From NCBI GenBank assembly GCA_047967505.1, contig CM106540.1: a stretch of 64,000 nucleotides of DNA; one strand, 5' to 3'. The position numbers were made by a program, and so were the translations under genes. Under the pieces are notes generated by a model, which saw only the letters and a program-made list of their open reading frames with translations, made no database searches and had not been told where the DNA came from. The number at the start of each line of letters is the position of its first letter. Within the stretch, counting starts at the first letter, position 1. The DNA is from Dipteris shenzhenensis (lineage: Eukaryota > Polypodiophyta > Polypodiopsida > Gleicheniales). Below, one piece after another: positions 11,050 through 22,262 of the stretch.

Positions 11050-12050
11050 AGTGCCAATGTCATGTACAAGGCTGATCAATCACCAAACGGATATAATTTC
11101 AGGGCACTGCGAAATGCCTTAAACTTTTCACGTGGTAGTGCTTTGGTGAAAATATCTGCAACGTTGTCATGTGTGGACACAAAGATCATATTGATCTCTC
11201 CTGCATGCAACTTCTCTCTGACGTAGTGATAGTGAACCTCAATGTCCTTCTGCGAGCATGAAACACTGGATTCTTTGCCACTGCAATGGCACTCTGACTA
11301 TCAGTGAGAATTGGAGAAGGACCCTCCAAAGACAGATGAAGATCAGCAAATAGACGTCGCAGCCAAACACATTCAACTGTTGCTGTGAAAGCTGCCCTGT
11401 ACTCAGCTTCACATGATAGGTAGCCACTGTAGATTGTTTCTTGCTCAGCCAGGAAATGCAAGATTTACCCAAAAAGAAACAATTGCCACTAGTGGACTGC
11501 CTAGTGTCATAATCACCAGCCCAATCTGAATCACTGTAGGCATGCATCTGCAAGTCACCCCCCTGGGAAATAGCAAGCCAAAAGACTTCGTGCCCTGCAA
11601 ATAACGGAAGATGCGCTTAACTGCCTACCAATGCATAGTTTTTGGGCTGTGCATGTACCTGCTCACCTGAGATACTGCAAATTGAATATCAGGTCTAGTG
11701 TTGTAGAGATATATGAGGCATCCAACGGCCTGACTGTAAAGTGTGGCATCAACTAATTCTCCTGCATCATGCATTGTGAGTTTCAGCCCCGGCTCCATGG
11801 GAGTGGCTATGGGCTTACAATCATGCATGTTAAATCTGTCCAAGAGTTTCTGCACATACTTGGACTGAGACATAACAGTGCCACGTGTCTCATGAGAGAA
11901 TTGGATCCCCAAATAAAAGTGAAGCAACCCCAAATCTGACATGTCAAAGTTGGTCTGCAAATCAGCTTTGAAATCTACAATTTTGTCTTCATTGGACCCT
12001 GTGAGCAATAAGTCATCGACATAAAGAAGAATGACTAAAATTTCCCCCAT
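11050..12050 (-). pseudogene. Copia reverse transcriptase C-terminal half and RNase H
   Basis: Starts near 12050 with ILVILLYVDDLLLTG, the RT catalytic YVDD, and runs through LDRFNMHDCKPIATPMEPGL and GCLIYLYNTRPDIQFAVSQVS to about 11625. RNase H follows with AYSDSDWAGDYDTRQSTSG (about 11545) and, in another frame, EAEYRAAFTATVECVWLRR and LTDSQSAIAVAKNPVFH. The final segment NVADIFTKALPREKFKAFR near 11130 is the usual end of copia pol. A frameshift at about 12030 separates it from the upstream half, and further frame changes near 11600 and 11400 make the RNase H part non-functional. Confidence 0.88.
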
Positions 12051-13770
12051 CCATCTTGATGTAGAGGGTGCTCTCAGTAGGACTATTGTGCAGCCCCTTG
12101 CTGGTCAAAAAGGCATGAATCTTGGCATACCATGCACGAGGGGCCTGTTTCAGCCCATACAAAGCTTTGTGTAGCTTGCATACCTGAAGTGCATTTGCTG
12201 TAATTTCAAAGCCTGGAGGTTGTTTGATATACACCTCTTCCAGCAAGTCTCCATTTAAGAAGGCTGTTTTTATGTCCAACTGATGAACATTCCACTCAAA
12301 ATGTGCAGCCATTGCAATAATTGATCTGATGGTGGTCATCCGGCATGTAGGAGCGAATGTCTCCTCATAATCTATGCCCTTTTTCTGAGCATAGCCTTTA
12401 GCAACCAGCCTTGCCTTGTATCTGTCAATGGAGCCATCTGGCTTCCGTTTGACCTTGAAAACCCATCGTGTGCCAATGGCATGTTTACCTGGTGGCAAGT
12501 CGACAACATCCCAAGTCTGATTTTTTTCAATGGACTGCAACTCATCGTGCATGGCATTCATCCAATGCACATTGTCCTTTGCCTCTTCGAATGTGGTAGG
12601 CTCCTCCTCATCAAGAAGAGTACTTGCATATGCTGATTCCACTGAATTAGCACCTTCCATGTGCCTTGCTGCACTGCGAGTCCTGCCAGGTAACGGAGCA
12701 TCAATTTTACTCTCCCTGAGAGTCTGTAACAGCCAGTTTGGGACTGTTTTTGCTGCATGTATGTCTGCAATTTCTTGCTGCACCACCTGTTCCACTGCCT
12801 GTGGAGGTGGCAAGACATCCTGTGGTGGAACTAAAGCATCGGGAGGTGGCTGTAAATTCTGATTTGCATCAGAAATATCAGCAGGGGAACCCAAGGCAAT
12901 GGGTAGCAACCCCTCAAAGACATCCTCTGAAGAAGAAGGCATTTGAAATTCAGCCTGAGTGTGAGCTGAATTTTCTGCAAATATCACATCTCTACTGACA
13001 ATGATCTTGCGTGTAGCAGGATTGTAGAGACGGTACCCCTTGCTTTTTGCACTGTACCCAACAAATATGCACTTAATGGCTTTATCTGACAACTTGTGCC
13101 TAAATTCAACTGGCACATGAGCATAAGCAAGGCATCCAAAGACTCGGAAATGATCCACTGAAGGCTTTCTCCCATTCCAGACCTCATAGGGAGTTTTTGT
13201 TTTTAAAGCCTTAGTGGGAGCCCGATTCAAAATGTAATTGGCACACATCAGACCCTCAAGCCAGAATTTGTGAGGCATGTGTTTGCTTTTTAGCATACAT
13301 CTGTCCATCTCCATGAGAGTTCTATTTTTCCTCTCAGCTTTGCCATTTTGCTGAGGGGTCAGCCTCACTGTGAGCTGATGCACAATACCCTTGTTTTTCA
13401 GAAAAGCATCAAAATTTGCAGACAAGTATTCCCCACCTCTATCTGTGCGCAATGTCTGTATCTTGAGTCCGGTTTCATTTTCAACCATGGCTGAAAAGTG
13501 TTTAAACACCATGAACACTTCTGATTTGCGCTTCAGCCCAAAGACCCAAGTGAAATTGGAGTAATCATCAATAAAGGTAACGAAGTAGAGATGACCACCC
13601 AATGATGGAGTCCTCATGGGACCACAGACATCACTGTGTATAAGCTGTAGTTTGCGGATAGCTTTAACTGAACCATCCTTTTTGAAGGGGAATCTATGCA
13701 TCTTGCCTAAAATGCACCCTTCACAGGCATGTGGAGGAGGTATCTCAAGAGGTGGCAATGCATCAACCAT
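12013..13770 (-). pseudogene. Copia integrase and reverse transcriptase N-terminal half
   Basis: 585 residues in one frame. The GAG-pre-integrase/zinc end contributes CEGCILGKMHRFPF. The integrase core carries HSDVCGP (first D), LRTDRGGEY (second D) and QQNGKAERKNRT (catalytic E), then the YEVWNGRKPSVDHFRVFGC segment. After a glutamine/proline-rich linker (VVQQEIADIHAAK) RT begins: RWVFKVKRKPDGSIDRYKAR, YEETFAPTCRMTTIR, HQLDIKTAFLNGDL (first RT aspartate) and LYGLKQAPRAWY. The YVDD motif is in the next frame after a frameshift near 12030. The GAG-pre-integrase histidines lie further upstream (13780-13900) beyond a stop. It would act in cDNA synthesis and insertion. Confidence 0.92.
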
Positions 13771-13967
13771 AGAATGCTTCTAAAGTGTCATCAAGCTGTT
13801 GTAATGCATGTGGCCATATCGGGCATGCCATAATTCTGCATTTTGCATGGCAGCAGTAGGGGTAGAAACTGCAAGAGCATGGGCTGCTCTTTTCTCAAAA
13901 AGATCAAGCTGAAAAAGCCCACGCAGCATAGTACCAGATAATCTTAAGCATAATCATCTTCCCTGTC

Positions 13968-14480
13968 TCAGACAGCACATTTGTCATCCTCAAAGATGAC
14001 TTGAAATCCAGCTCTGTTAAGAGTGGACACTGAAAGAAGATTTGTGGTGATACCAGGCACATATAAGACATCTGAAAGTCTGAAAATTGAGCCATCAATG
14101 GCAGTAAGCTCAACATCTCTTGTGCCACGTACTGAATATGATGAGTTATTGGCACAAGTGACTTTGTTACCAATGGGAGGTGGATGCAAGGAAGTAAAAA
14201 GACACTTCCTAGAAGTGATATGCTTGGATGCACCGCTGTCAAAATACCAAGTGTTCAGTGTTTCATTGACACTGAAAGCAGATGCATCCGTAGAAGAGTC
14301 ATAACTGCAAGTAAAAAATGCATATGTATCATCATTACAAGTGGCTGTACTATCTCGAGCATCTGGAGCAGCCAGCCTAGAATCTGAAATGCAAGATAAA
14401 AAGGCATAATCCTGTCCATTAAAGTTGGCTGTAGCATCCCCACTGTCAGATGCATGAGGAGCTGAATCTGAAACAGCCAT
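13968..14480 (-). pseudogene. Copia protease region
   Basis: 170 residues starting after the nucleocapsid. WYFDSGASKHIT (about residues 94-105) is the retropepsin active site DSGA; it is followed by VRGTRDVELTAIDGSIFRLSDVLYVPGITTNLLSV split over the usual copia protease positions. A serine/threonine- and aspartate-rich linker precedes it. A stop at about 13968 (after FEDDKCAV) breaks the link to the GAG-pre-integrase segment at 13780-13930 (LFLRKEQPM... with NYGMPDMATCI). It is intact around the catalytic site. Confidence 0.85.
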
Positions 14481-15414
14481 ACCGGAGCTGTTTTTCTTCT
14501 ATTTTGCAAGCCTTTTCCTGCATTCTGCAATGTGATGACCTGGCTTTTTGCAGTAGTGACAAAAACCCTTCTTCTTGGGCTTACTTGCATCATTTTTAGC
14601 CTTTTGTGAAGGCTGTCCTGACCCACTGGAAGGCTGATTTACTGATGTCTTTGCCTGTCCCTTTGTTTTTTATTTAAACTTTGAGAGCATAGCTTGTTCA
14701 CCTGCACGTGAAGCCAAGTTTTTCCTGGTCTGCTCTTCTTGAAGCAGAAGTCCTATCAACTCATGAAAAGTGAGAGGATTTGCACCCCCCCCTCAATGAT
14801 AAGTTCAGCGAGGTATGAAAGCTGAGATAAGACTCAGGAAGAGAATTCATAGTGGTAGTAATCATCTCTGAATCAAGAATAATCTCATCTATGTTTAATA
14901 ATTGCTCTCTGAGATCCTATAGCTTTGTGAGGTGGACTGACATGGAGTCACCCTCTTCCATATGTGTATTACTTAACTCTCTTTTCAAGAAAGATACCCT
15001 TGCATCATTCTGGGCTGCATACATGCTTTCTAAAATATCCCACGTTGCCTTCGAGGTCTTACACGACCGGATATGCGGAATAATAAATCTTTTCGCTGAA
15101 AGAGAGATGCATGACAAAGCTAAGGCGTCCCGTGAATTCCATCTCTTCTACTCTTGAGTAGTGGCTATAGCTGCACCAACAACTTGTTCTGCAGCTGCAC
15201 CCTGTGCACGACCTCTTCCACCTCCTTGTTGAGGAGGGGTATTAGGTGCCATATCTGTTGGTCGGATCTCACCCCCATTCACATAATCCCATAAATTGCG
15301 AGAAATCAGAATATTGCGTACCATAAAACTCCAGAGGGAGTAGTTGGTACCATCCAACTTGTCTTCCTGTGAAAGACCACCGAACTGAAAGTCATTCTGA
15401 TTTTGCTGGGCCAT
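14481..15414 (-). pseudogene. Copia gag with zinc knuckle, several stops
   Basis: Start ATG at 15414: MAQQNQNDFQFGGLSQEDKL then DGTNYSLWSFMVRNIL, a typical copia gag start. A stop at about 15150 interrupts it; the same frame set continues at 15117 with LSCISLSAKRFIIPHI, SKATWDILESMYAAQNDAR and FLKRELSNTHMEEGDSM. The nucleocapsid knuckle CHYCKKPGHHIAEC lies near 14570-14530. A C-run at 14785-14792 probably marks one of the frameshifts. Capsid role; not expected to be made intact. Confidence 0.82.
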
Positions 15415-15537
15415 ATCTGAGAAAGAGATTTAAGCAGATACAAAACTGAATTCCCTTACTGGGAATGAAATGCACAACTCTTAAAAAACACAGCCAAGCA
15501 CTGGCTGTAAATGCAACTCAGATTTCTGTACTTGCAC

Positions 15538-15845
15538 TGTCAAGGTGGATCTAAGGCTAAGGGCCTAATGCAAAGAATGTGCCTAGGGGCAAAGGATTTA
15601 ATGCATCCCAAGAAAGGGGTGAAATGTTGCATTAGGAAGGCCCTATATGGATGACATGTGGCATCTAGAACTATCTAGGGAGATGGGGCTTGTTGAAGCT
15701 AGAGAGAGAAGAGAATAGGGATTTTCACGTATGTTGGATTTGGAATTCTATGTCTGCTTGAAAGCTTCAACAAGGTTGGCTGGGTGGATTAACTCCGGTG
15801 CTGCTCCCGTGATCTGCAGTAGGAAATAGTAGATTGTGTTTAACA
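15538..15845 (+). repeat. 5' LTR of gypsy element P (plus orientation)
   Basis: Starts TGTCAAGGT and ends TTTAACA, followed by a primer-binding site at 15848. Its first half is clearly homologous, in reverse orientation, to the LTR at 19433-19774 (shared TGCCTAGGGGCAAAG, GGTGAAATGTTGCATTAGGA and TATCTAGGGA blocks), while the second half has diverged. It cuts the 5' end of the copia element. Confidence 0.8.
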
Positions 15846-15847
15846 TT

Positions 15848-15859
15848 TGGTATCAGAGC
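15848..15859 (+). promoter_or_regulatory. tRNA-iMet primer-binding site of gypsy element P
   Basis: TGGTATCAGAGC two bases after the LTR end, plus orientation. Confidence 0.88.
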
Positions 15860-16440
15860 CCAAGGATAGGACTTAGAGAGGGGACGGATTTCGAGCAGTG
15901 GTCATCCAGCACTGCCACCACGAAGTAGGACGAACGGGATCGACGCTGATCTACGACGAGATTGGAGGGGGCTACCTGTGACGACGGACAGCAGGCCTGG
16001 AGCGTAGGTGGCGAGTCGACTGCTGGTAACCTGCGACATGTTCCACGAATTAAGATAGGGGGATCACGAAATACAACGGAAGGGGGGGCTGTTGGTGCTC
16101 CCGTAACTACAACGGAAGGGGGGGCGTAACAGGAACTCGTGAATGAGGGAGACCCTTCGACGTTGATAGTCCGTGACTGACGCCAAATCAACGGAGAACC
16201 CAATGGAAGGTACTAAGAGCGTAGAGCGATTAGGCTACTGCTGACCTGTGACGGACGGACGAACACGAACAAATAGAGATACATATCGAGGTGTTCCAAC
16301 GTGCAGCGTAGAGGTGACACAGATAGGCGTGGAGCGCTAGTCGACAGACAGCTACCCACGTATTCCGGAATTGGCCAGCAAGCGCATAAGCTGTGACTGC
16401 CCTATAACCATAGTTAGATTGGCTGGCCTATAACCATAGT
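15860..16440 (+). other. 5' untranslated leader of gypsy element P
   Basis: GC-richer sequence (GACGGACGAACACG-type words) with no plus-strand frame, directly after the primer-binding site. It ends where minus-strand integrase homology starts at 16446. A short direct repeat CCTATAACCATAGTT occurs at about 16401 and 16427. Its composition resembles the leader at 18.7-19.4 kb on the other strand. Confidence 0.55.
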
Positions 16441-16445
16441 TCAGC

Positions 16446-17266
16446 TCAAACGGACTGAACCCAGTAGATGAATGTTTTCCTATCATTGTAGGCAAACTCT
16501 AACAATGGCAACCACTTGTCCCACGTATGTTGCCTCAATGACACATATGCTCTCAGCATATCCTCTAAAGTTTGGTTGACTCTCTCCGTCTGACCATCCG
16601 TCTCAGGATGATCCCCACTACTCATTCCTAACTCAGTCCTCAGTGTCTCAAATACCGCTGTCCAAAAATGACCGGTAAATCTAACATCTCTGTCTGACAC
16701 TATGGATCTAGGCAATCCATGCAGACGAAATATATGTTTAATGAACAAATCCGCCACTTGCGGGGCACTAACAGACTCTCTAGTCGGAATGAAGTGAGCC
16801 ATCTTGGTTAGACGATCAACCACCACAAGGATAGAATTATACCCTTCTTGTGTTGCAGGTAGCCCTACAATAAAATCCATGGAAATGCTCTCCCACTTAG
16901 TGGTATTTCCAAGGGCTGTAAAAGTCCGGGTGGCTTCAACCGCTTGGCCTTACTTACCTGACACGAGAAACACCGTGTCACATACTCATGAATATGCTTT
17001 TTCATCTTTGGCCAAAAGAAATCTCGCTTCACGAGATCATATGTCTTCTCGACACCTGGATGTCCCGCACACGGGCTATCATGGCATTGTCGAATGACTC
17101 TCTGCTTGAGATCATTCTGACCAGGTACTACAACCTTGCCATTTCTAACTAGCATACCATCCCTTATGGTATATCTTGCATAAGTTTGGCCTTTTCTGGA
17201 TGCCAGGTCATCCATTTCATTTTCCCCGGGTTTTAACACGAGCCTTAGGCCATAAGCTCTGGACAA
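16446..17266 (-). pseudogene. Ty3/gypsy integrase (element M), 3' truncated
   Basis: Two overlapping frames. 17266-16865 holds the zinc module: HDSPCAGHPGVEKTY...FFWPKMKKHIHEYV and CFSCQ. 16880-16446 holds the catalytic core: MDFIVGLPATQEGYNSILVV, VVDRLTKMAHFIP (first D), IVSDRDVRF (second D), HPETDGQTERVNQ (catalytic E). It stops in EFAYNDRKTF; the GPY module, any chromodomain and the 3' LTR are missing. A frameshift near 16870 separates the two. It belongs with the RT at 17217-18701. Confidence 0.9.
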
Positions 17267-18701
17267 ACTCGTCCACCTTTTGAGTTTCTCTGATCTCGGT
17301 CATTAGAGCACTCTCTAATACCGTGAAACTCAGGTTGTGCATAATGCGAGACAACGCATCAGCCACCTTATTATCTTTTCCTCTTCGGTACCGAATCGTT
17401 AGATTAAACTCCTGCATGAGCTCTGCCCACCTAGCTTGGCGGCCCCTCAAGTCAGGCTGTTTACAAAAATGTTTCAGAGTATCATGGTCTACATCCACAT
17501 AAAACTCTGAACCATACAAATAATGCCTCCATGTTTTCAAAGCATGGATCATTGCATACAACTCCAATTCATGAGTTGGCCAATTCCTTTGAGAGGGAGA
17601 AAGCTTCTTGCTTTCAAAGGCTACTGGCCTTCCCTCTTGAAGGAGGACTGCTCCTACCGCAATGCCACTTGCATCGGTTTCTAGGAACAACGGTTTCTGG
17701 GGATCAACTATTTTTAACACCGGTCCTGTGACCACAGCTTGTTTTATGGTGTTAAAACTTTCCTGTTGATTCTGTCCCCAAACAAAAGGTACTTTATCTG
17801 AGGTCAGATCAGTCAATGGCGATACTATTCCGGAATATCCTTTGATATGCCTTCTATAAAACTGGACAAATCCCAAGAATGATCGCAACGCGGTTAGACT
17901 CTGAGGGATTGGCCAAGTTAGTATCGCAGCCACTTTCTTCGGATCCATTTCTACCCCCTGTGGAGTAATTATGAACCCTAAATACTCAAGCCTAACCATA
18001 CACAGTATAGTTTTCTTTTTATTCACATAAAGACTGGCTTTCCTCAAAGTACTGAACACTATCCTTAAGTGTTCACGATGTTCAGTAACACTCTTACTGA
18101 ATATTAGGATATCGTCTATGAAATGTACTACGAACTTTCCGATATACGGACGTAGTAAATCGTTCATAAGCATGACGAAGGTCGCTGGAGCATTGGTAAG
18201 TCCGAAGGGCATTACCAAAAACTCATAATGACCAAACCTGCTCCTGAAAGCGGTTTTATGCACATCCTCGGCTCTAATCCGGATCTGATGATAGCTGCAC
18301 TTAAGGTCTATCTTGCTGAAAATCACGGCTCCATGTAATGCATCTAGCAAATCATCAATCCGAGCCATCGGATACCTGTGCTTAACAGTGATATTATTCA
18401 ATGCTCTGTAATCTATACAGAGGCGAAACGTATCATCCTTTTTTCTCTTTAATATCACTGGCGAAGCAAAAGGTGAGAAACTTGGTTGAATTTGCCCCAA
18501 CTCGAGGTATTCTTCCAATTGTCTACGCACCTCCGCCTCTTCAGTAAAACTCATTCTATAGGGAGGTCTATTTACAGGTTCTGCCCCCGGGATTAGTTCA
18601 ATTTTATGTTGAACTTTCCGCTCTGGAGGTAACCCATAAGGTAGTTCATCCCTGAAACATTCATAGAACTCCTCTGTTATAAGATTAGCTAGCTTGGCCA
18701 T
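17217..18701 (-). pseudogene. Ty3/gypsy reverse transcriptase and RNase H (element M)
   Basis: 494 residues in one frame. RT: HKIELIPGAEPVNRPPYRMS start, RLCIDYRALNNITVKHRYP, FSKIDLKCSYHQIR (first catalytic D), FLVMPFGLTNAPATF, then HFIDDIL, where family members usually have YVDD; the two aspartates are kept. RNase H follows with LFLETDASGIAVGAVLLQ and ends with RRGKDNKVADALSR. The frame reaches the first zinc-module residues. Gag and protease are missing: directly upstream (18702-19418) is leader sequence, then a primer-binding site and LTR. This long open frame suggests recent origin despite the deletion. Confidence 0.93.
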
Positions 18702-19418
18702 CTCACCAAAGTGCTCCCTGGTCTAAATCTGTATGAGGGAATGTGTCGCAGCTCCACATCATAATTCGAGTCGCCAAAGCCTGTTCTTTGATCGAAATGA
18801 TAAGTCTCTGCCTCACGATCCGATCTCAGCTTACGAGCTGCCTGCGTTGCGTTGGAGGGCTTTGACCGCAAGGGCGCCAGGGAAGCAGGTCGACAACTTC
18901 TACCAACGACCAACGAACAACAAACAGCTATCGAAGACCTGAGCGTCGATCAAAACTCTCCGTTGAACCCACGAACCACCTCGCATCTCGTGTCTGCGCT
19001 GTGGTCCTTCGACGACCGCTCGTGTCACTCTGCGCTCCACTGCGTCACCAGACACCGTCGCAACTCCCCGAGTGTCCGTCGTCACGGTACCCCCGTTCTA
19101 GTCTTGCTGTAGTCGCCCTATGCTATTCGTTAAACGCACGCATAAACCTTCCGTTGAGGTAGTCCAGCGCCCCGCCGGTTCGTAGGCCCGTCAATACGTT
19201 ACGGGAACCCCACATCATCTCGCAGGCCCATGAGCTCGACCTTCCTTCAGTACGTCACCCGTCCCTTGCTCTCTCAACCTGGCTCTATGAACTCTGATCG
19301 AAATATGTCTCAATCCACGCTCACGTTGGACTCAATCCACGCTCACGCAGGTCTCAATCCACGCTCACGTTGGACTTCTCGTCCAAACCCACAGATCCCT
19401 TCTCGTCCTCTAACCTAG
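18702..19418 (-). other. 5' leader of gypsy element M with a 22-bp tandem repeat
   Basis: Lies between the RT frame and the primer-binding site, where gag and protease should be, so an internal deletion has joined leader to RT. On the plus strand 19310-19375 holds three head-to-tail 22-bp units with core TCAATCCACGCTCACG; units 1 and 3 are identical and unit 2 differs in its last bases. No protein domain is seen. Confidence 0.65.
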
Positions 19419-19430
19419 GCTCTGATACCA
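19419..19430 (-). promoter_or_regulatory. tRNA-iMet primer-binding site of gypsy element M
   Basis: Minus strand reads TGGTATCAGAGC two bases inside the LTR at 19433. Confidence 0.88.
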
Positions 19431-19432
19431 AT

Positions 19433-19774
19433 TGTCAGACACTCTCTATTTTTCTCTCTTCTAAGATCACGGGAGTAGCACCATTTATTTCCTCCCAGCC
19501 ATCTTTTGCTAAAGCTCACGAGCCAGACAGAGATCTACGTTCCAAAATCACATGAATCATTCTCTTCTCTTCTCTCTCTAGCCTCAGCAAACCCCAATTC
19601 CCTAGATAGATCTAGATGCCACATGCCATCTATATAGGGCCTTCCTAATGCAACATTTCACCCCTCTCTTGGGATGCATTTAATTCCTTGCCCCTAGGCA
19701 CAATCTTAGCACTAGGCCCTTGGTCTTAGATCTATCTAGTCTGGTGCTATCAGCCCTCACCTAGGACCTTGACA
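19433..19774 (-). repeat. 5' LTR of gypsy element M (minus orientation)
   Basis: On the element strand it starts TGTCAAGGTCC and ends TGTCTGACA. Inverted and partly homologous to the LTR at 15538-15845. Its outer end at 19774 abuts the truncated gag of a plus-strand gypsy element. Confidence 0.82.
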
Positions 19775-19854
19775 TTAAATCCCTCCCGATCATTTACATG
19801 AAGCGCAAACACATATATTACAGAGATAGATCCTTTAAGGGAAATGTCGACTGA

Positions 19855-20640
19855 TTCTTCCGAGGTCATGCTACCTCGGCTAGAGCGTAACAATCCACTA
19901 TCTGAGAGGGGTTTAAAAGAGAGTTCAGGAAACACTTCTTACCTCTCGACGAAGCATCCCGAGCTTGGGATCAATATAGGAACCTTCGTCAGAGAAATTT
20001 ATCGGTGGCAGAATACACTGATAAGTTTTGAGAGAGTGTAATGAAGGTTGATGAACCCCTGCCTCAATCAATCCAAGTGAAAGATTTCATATTTGGATTG
20101 AATGATCGAATAAAAATGGAAGTTCGGGCTAAGTACGCGAACACGTTAGATGATGCAATAGCTATAGTCCTGAACTATGAAGACGCCAAGGGCAGCAGGC
20201 CAAGTGGGTTTGCACAGGTCGGAACCCAGTATGGGTATCCGAAGAAATCTGGGTTTAAGAAGAAATGGATTAGCAGAGGGAGTGGTTCTCAGCCGAGTGG
20301 TCAAGCCAAGCAGGCGAAACCGGCTGAAACTCCTAAACCAAGTACCACCATTGGAGTGAAGAGGAAAGTAACCCCAATGCCAGCCCGGGCTTGGTCTAAG
20401 TCTCCCTTAAACCCAGAGAAACAAAGGGAAAAAGCGAGGAGAGAAGGCTTATGTTTTGGTTGCCTTCAGCCTCATCAGTGGAAGGATTGTCCACGTAACA
20501 AAGATCGTCGGATGGCTGAGATGGTGATCTCAGAATGCGACGTGGAGATGGAGGGAAGTCCCAGAGCGGAAGAGATGCAGATTCAGCTAGCGGGAAAAAG
20601 GAGCCTAAGTCTAGAGGCACATCGAGCATGAACTTTGCAT
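19855..20640 (+). pseudogene. Ty3/gypsy gag (plus strand), 5' truncated
   Basis: Gag homology starts within 19860-19910 and is clear from FKREFRKHFLPLDEASRAWD (about 19909) through YRNLRQRNLSVAEYTDKF, then a TGA, then the 20041-20631 frame: VKDFIFGLNDRIKMEVRAKY, a lysine/proline-rich basic stretch and a zinc knuckle CFGCLQPHQWKDC (about 20454-20492). A one-base shift near 19905 and the TGA at about 20030 break it. The capsid N-terminus is missing because the LTR of element M ends just before it. It may belong to the element whose LTR and leader are at 15538-16440. The same gag family occurs on the minus strand at 62.3-63.8 kb. Confidence 0.85.
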
Positions 20641-20929
20641 ATAGCATCTTTGGAAAGAAGAGTGGCATGGCTCTGCTATGAGGCTTCTCTGATTTGATCA
20701 TGCAATGAATATAATATGCATTCTCCTGCATAGCTTGGTGGCAACAATTTTTGATGGGCCACCATCCATGTGAGGCATCGCCACAATCCCACACTACTAC
20801 TATGTTGTCGTTTGAGACCACGGCGTTGATGCGATCATACTTCCAACCATTCTGAGAGGTTAGTACCTTGTTTGTTATGTGTGTCTGTTGCTAAGCTAGT
20901 GACGAGTGCACCTGATAACATCCTATCTA
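20641..20929 (+). other. Spacer between gag and protease, no domain seen
   Basis: About 290 bases without a readable gypsy frame; may be diverged gag-protease linker or a small insertion. Confidence 0.3.
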
Positions 20930-21383
20930 AGCCCGTAGCAACGGGGTATACAGCCTTTAATGATACGGAGTTAATTAAAATGAAAGGGGACGTGGCCAAT
21001 CATGATGTCATTGTGTTGTTTGACTCGGCGTCACTCACAATGTGATTAACTCCAAGCTCGTGAAGAGGCTGAAATTAAAGACAAGTCCATCTGACTATGC
21101 GTATACAGTCAGGATGGCAGATGGAAGTTCAACTAAAGTATGGGACCAAAGGGTTACCCAGTTGGAGCTTCGGATTCAGGACTATGCTGAGAAGCTTGAT
21201 TTTGAAATGACTAAGCTTGCTCATGCAGATCTAGCCCTAGGTATGGCGTGGCATTCTAGGAAGAATCCAGCCATTGATTGGAAAAAGCACGTATATCAAT
21301 TCAAGATGAATGATGTGCTTTATGTCTTGCGAGGTGAGAAAGATATACCTCAGGGACCGTTGGTTTCCGTGATGGAAATCTGA
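20930..21383 (+). pseudogene. Ty3/gypsy aspartic protease remnant
   Basis: GDVANHDVIVLFDSAS, then a one-base shift into HNVINSKLVKRLKLKTSP and the 21042-21383 frame (VRMADGSSTKVWDQRV, HADLALGMAWHSRKNPAIDW). The active site should read DSGAS; here the glycine codon is lost with the frameshift, so the enzyme is dead. It ends at a TGA near 21383, after which LINE sequence begins; RT and integrase of this plus-strand element are absent. Confidence 0.8.
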
Positions 21384-21394
21384 AAAGCTCAAGA

Positions 21395-21940
21395 AGAGTT
21401 TTTATTCCTTTGCACAGCATCGGTAGAGCCGGTTGATGATTCTTCGGCTAGCACTGGAGCTTTCAAGCTCTACGTCCTTTTTGAGCTACTGCAACTCATC
21501 TTTAGAAAAAATGACTTGTCTTGCGGCCGCTGAGGATTGTCTGAATGGGAATCCATTCGTCAATTGAGGCGGAAAGGCCAATTCGAACATGATAAAGCTC
21601 CATCCGAACCACAAAAGCTGCTGTTGTTGCGAGAGAGGTTGAGCAGGAGATAGGGAGAGAGGCTGAGGGGAAGCAAGGGGGAAGAAAGAGGGGGGAGGAG
21701 TAGAGGTAGAGGGGAGAGATAGAGAGACTAAGGGGAGGTAGAGAGGAGTGGAGGTAGAGAGGAAGGGGATAGGAGAAGGAGGAGGGGAGGGGTAGAGGAG
21801 GTGGGAGAGGGAGAGGTGGTGGGCTAGAGGAGGTGGGAGGGAGAGGGGGCCAGGGGAGGGGAGGTGGAGGAGAGTGAGAGGGGGTGCAAGGTAATGTTTC
21901 CTTACAATATAATGGAACGTCTAAAGCTTCACCCAAGACA
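21395..21940 (-). pseudogene. LINE type-1 5' fragment: pyrimidine-rich 5'UTR and start of ORF1
   Basis: On the minus strand, 21890-21630 is almost pure C/T (the plus strand is GGGAGAGG-type), followed by a segment near 21560-21500 that matches the start of LINE-B ORF1: EWIPIQ versus the same frame position there, and DELQ...LKKDVE-like residues near 21500-21470. Homology ends near 21395, next to the gypsy protease. It is a third copy of the LINE-A/LINE-B family. Its 5'UTR is cut by gag-only element 2 (TSD TTTTT at 21941-21945 and 24590-24594). Confidence 0.6.
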
Positions 21941-21945
21941 TTTTT

Positions 21946-22262
21946 TGAAAGATCATAGTGGTAGGGAGAGAAGCAAGCTAACACTATGAATGGAAAGGAA
22001 ATACAACAAGCATAATGGAATGAAATGGAAAGAAAATGAAAGCAATGGATAAGTACTCACATGATACCAAAGAGCTTGATGTTGACTGATGTAATAGACA
22101 ATAGACAAGTACAACACTATATAGCGTGACACTAGACTCTAGAAAGCCATAGTGTATATGGGATAACTCCCAATATGACACGTGGCATGTCTAGGACTCA
22201 CTAGACTATAAAACACACCTAGAACACTCATTTTAGACTCACTTTGGCTTCATATTCGAACA
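21946..22262 (-). repeat. 3' LTR of gag-only element 2
   Basis: Plus strand starts TGAAAGATCATAG and ends TTCGAACA. Matches 24273-24589 along its length. A related, older LTR piece (shared TTGGGAGTTATCCCATA) lies in the opposite orientation at about 47.65-47.76 kb. Confidence 0.92.

Larger units (their letters stand above)
10786..15537 (-). mobile_element. Decayed Ty1/copia element (3' LTR present, 5' LTR missing)
   Basis: Copia domain order on the minus strand: gag (15414 down), CCHC knuckle, protease, integrase, RT, RNase H, then a polypurine tract (CTACAAAGGGG) and an LTR at 10786-11040. No partner LTR or primer-binding site lies to the right; the gypsy LTR starts at 15538 and cuts the 5'UTR. 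Several stops and frameshifts break the polyprotein, but long stretches remain open, so decay is moderate. Confidence 0.88.

Noticed and set aside
15853-16203. 116-residue minus frame after the gypsy LTR
   Set aside because: Lies in the plus-strand leader just after the primer-binding site; no homology, GC-rich chance frame.
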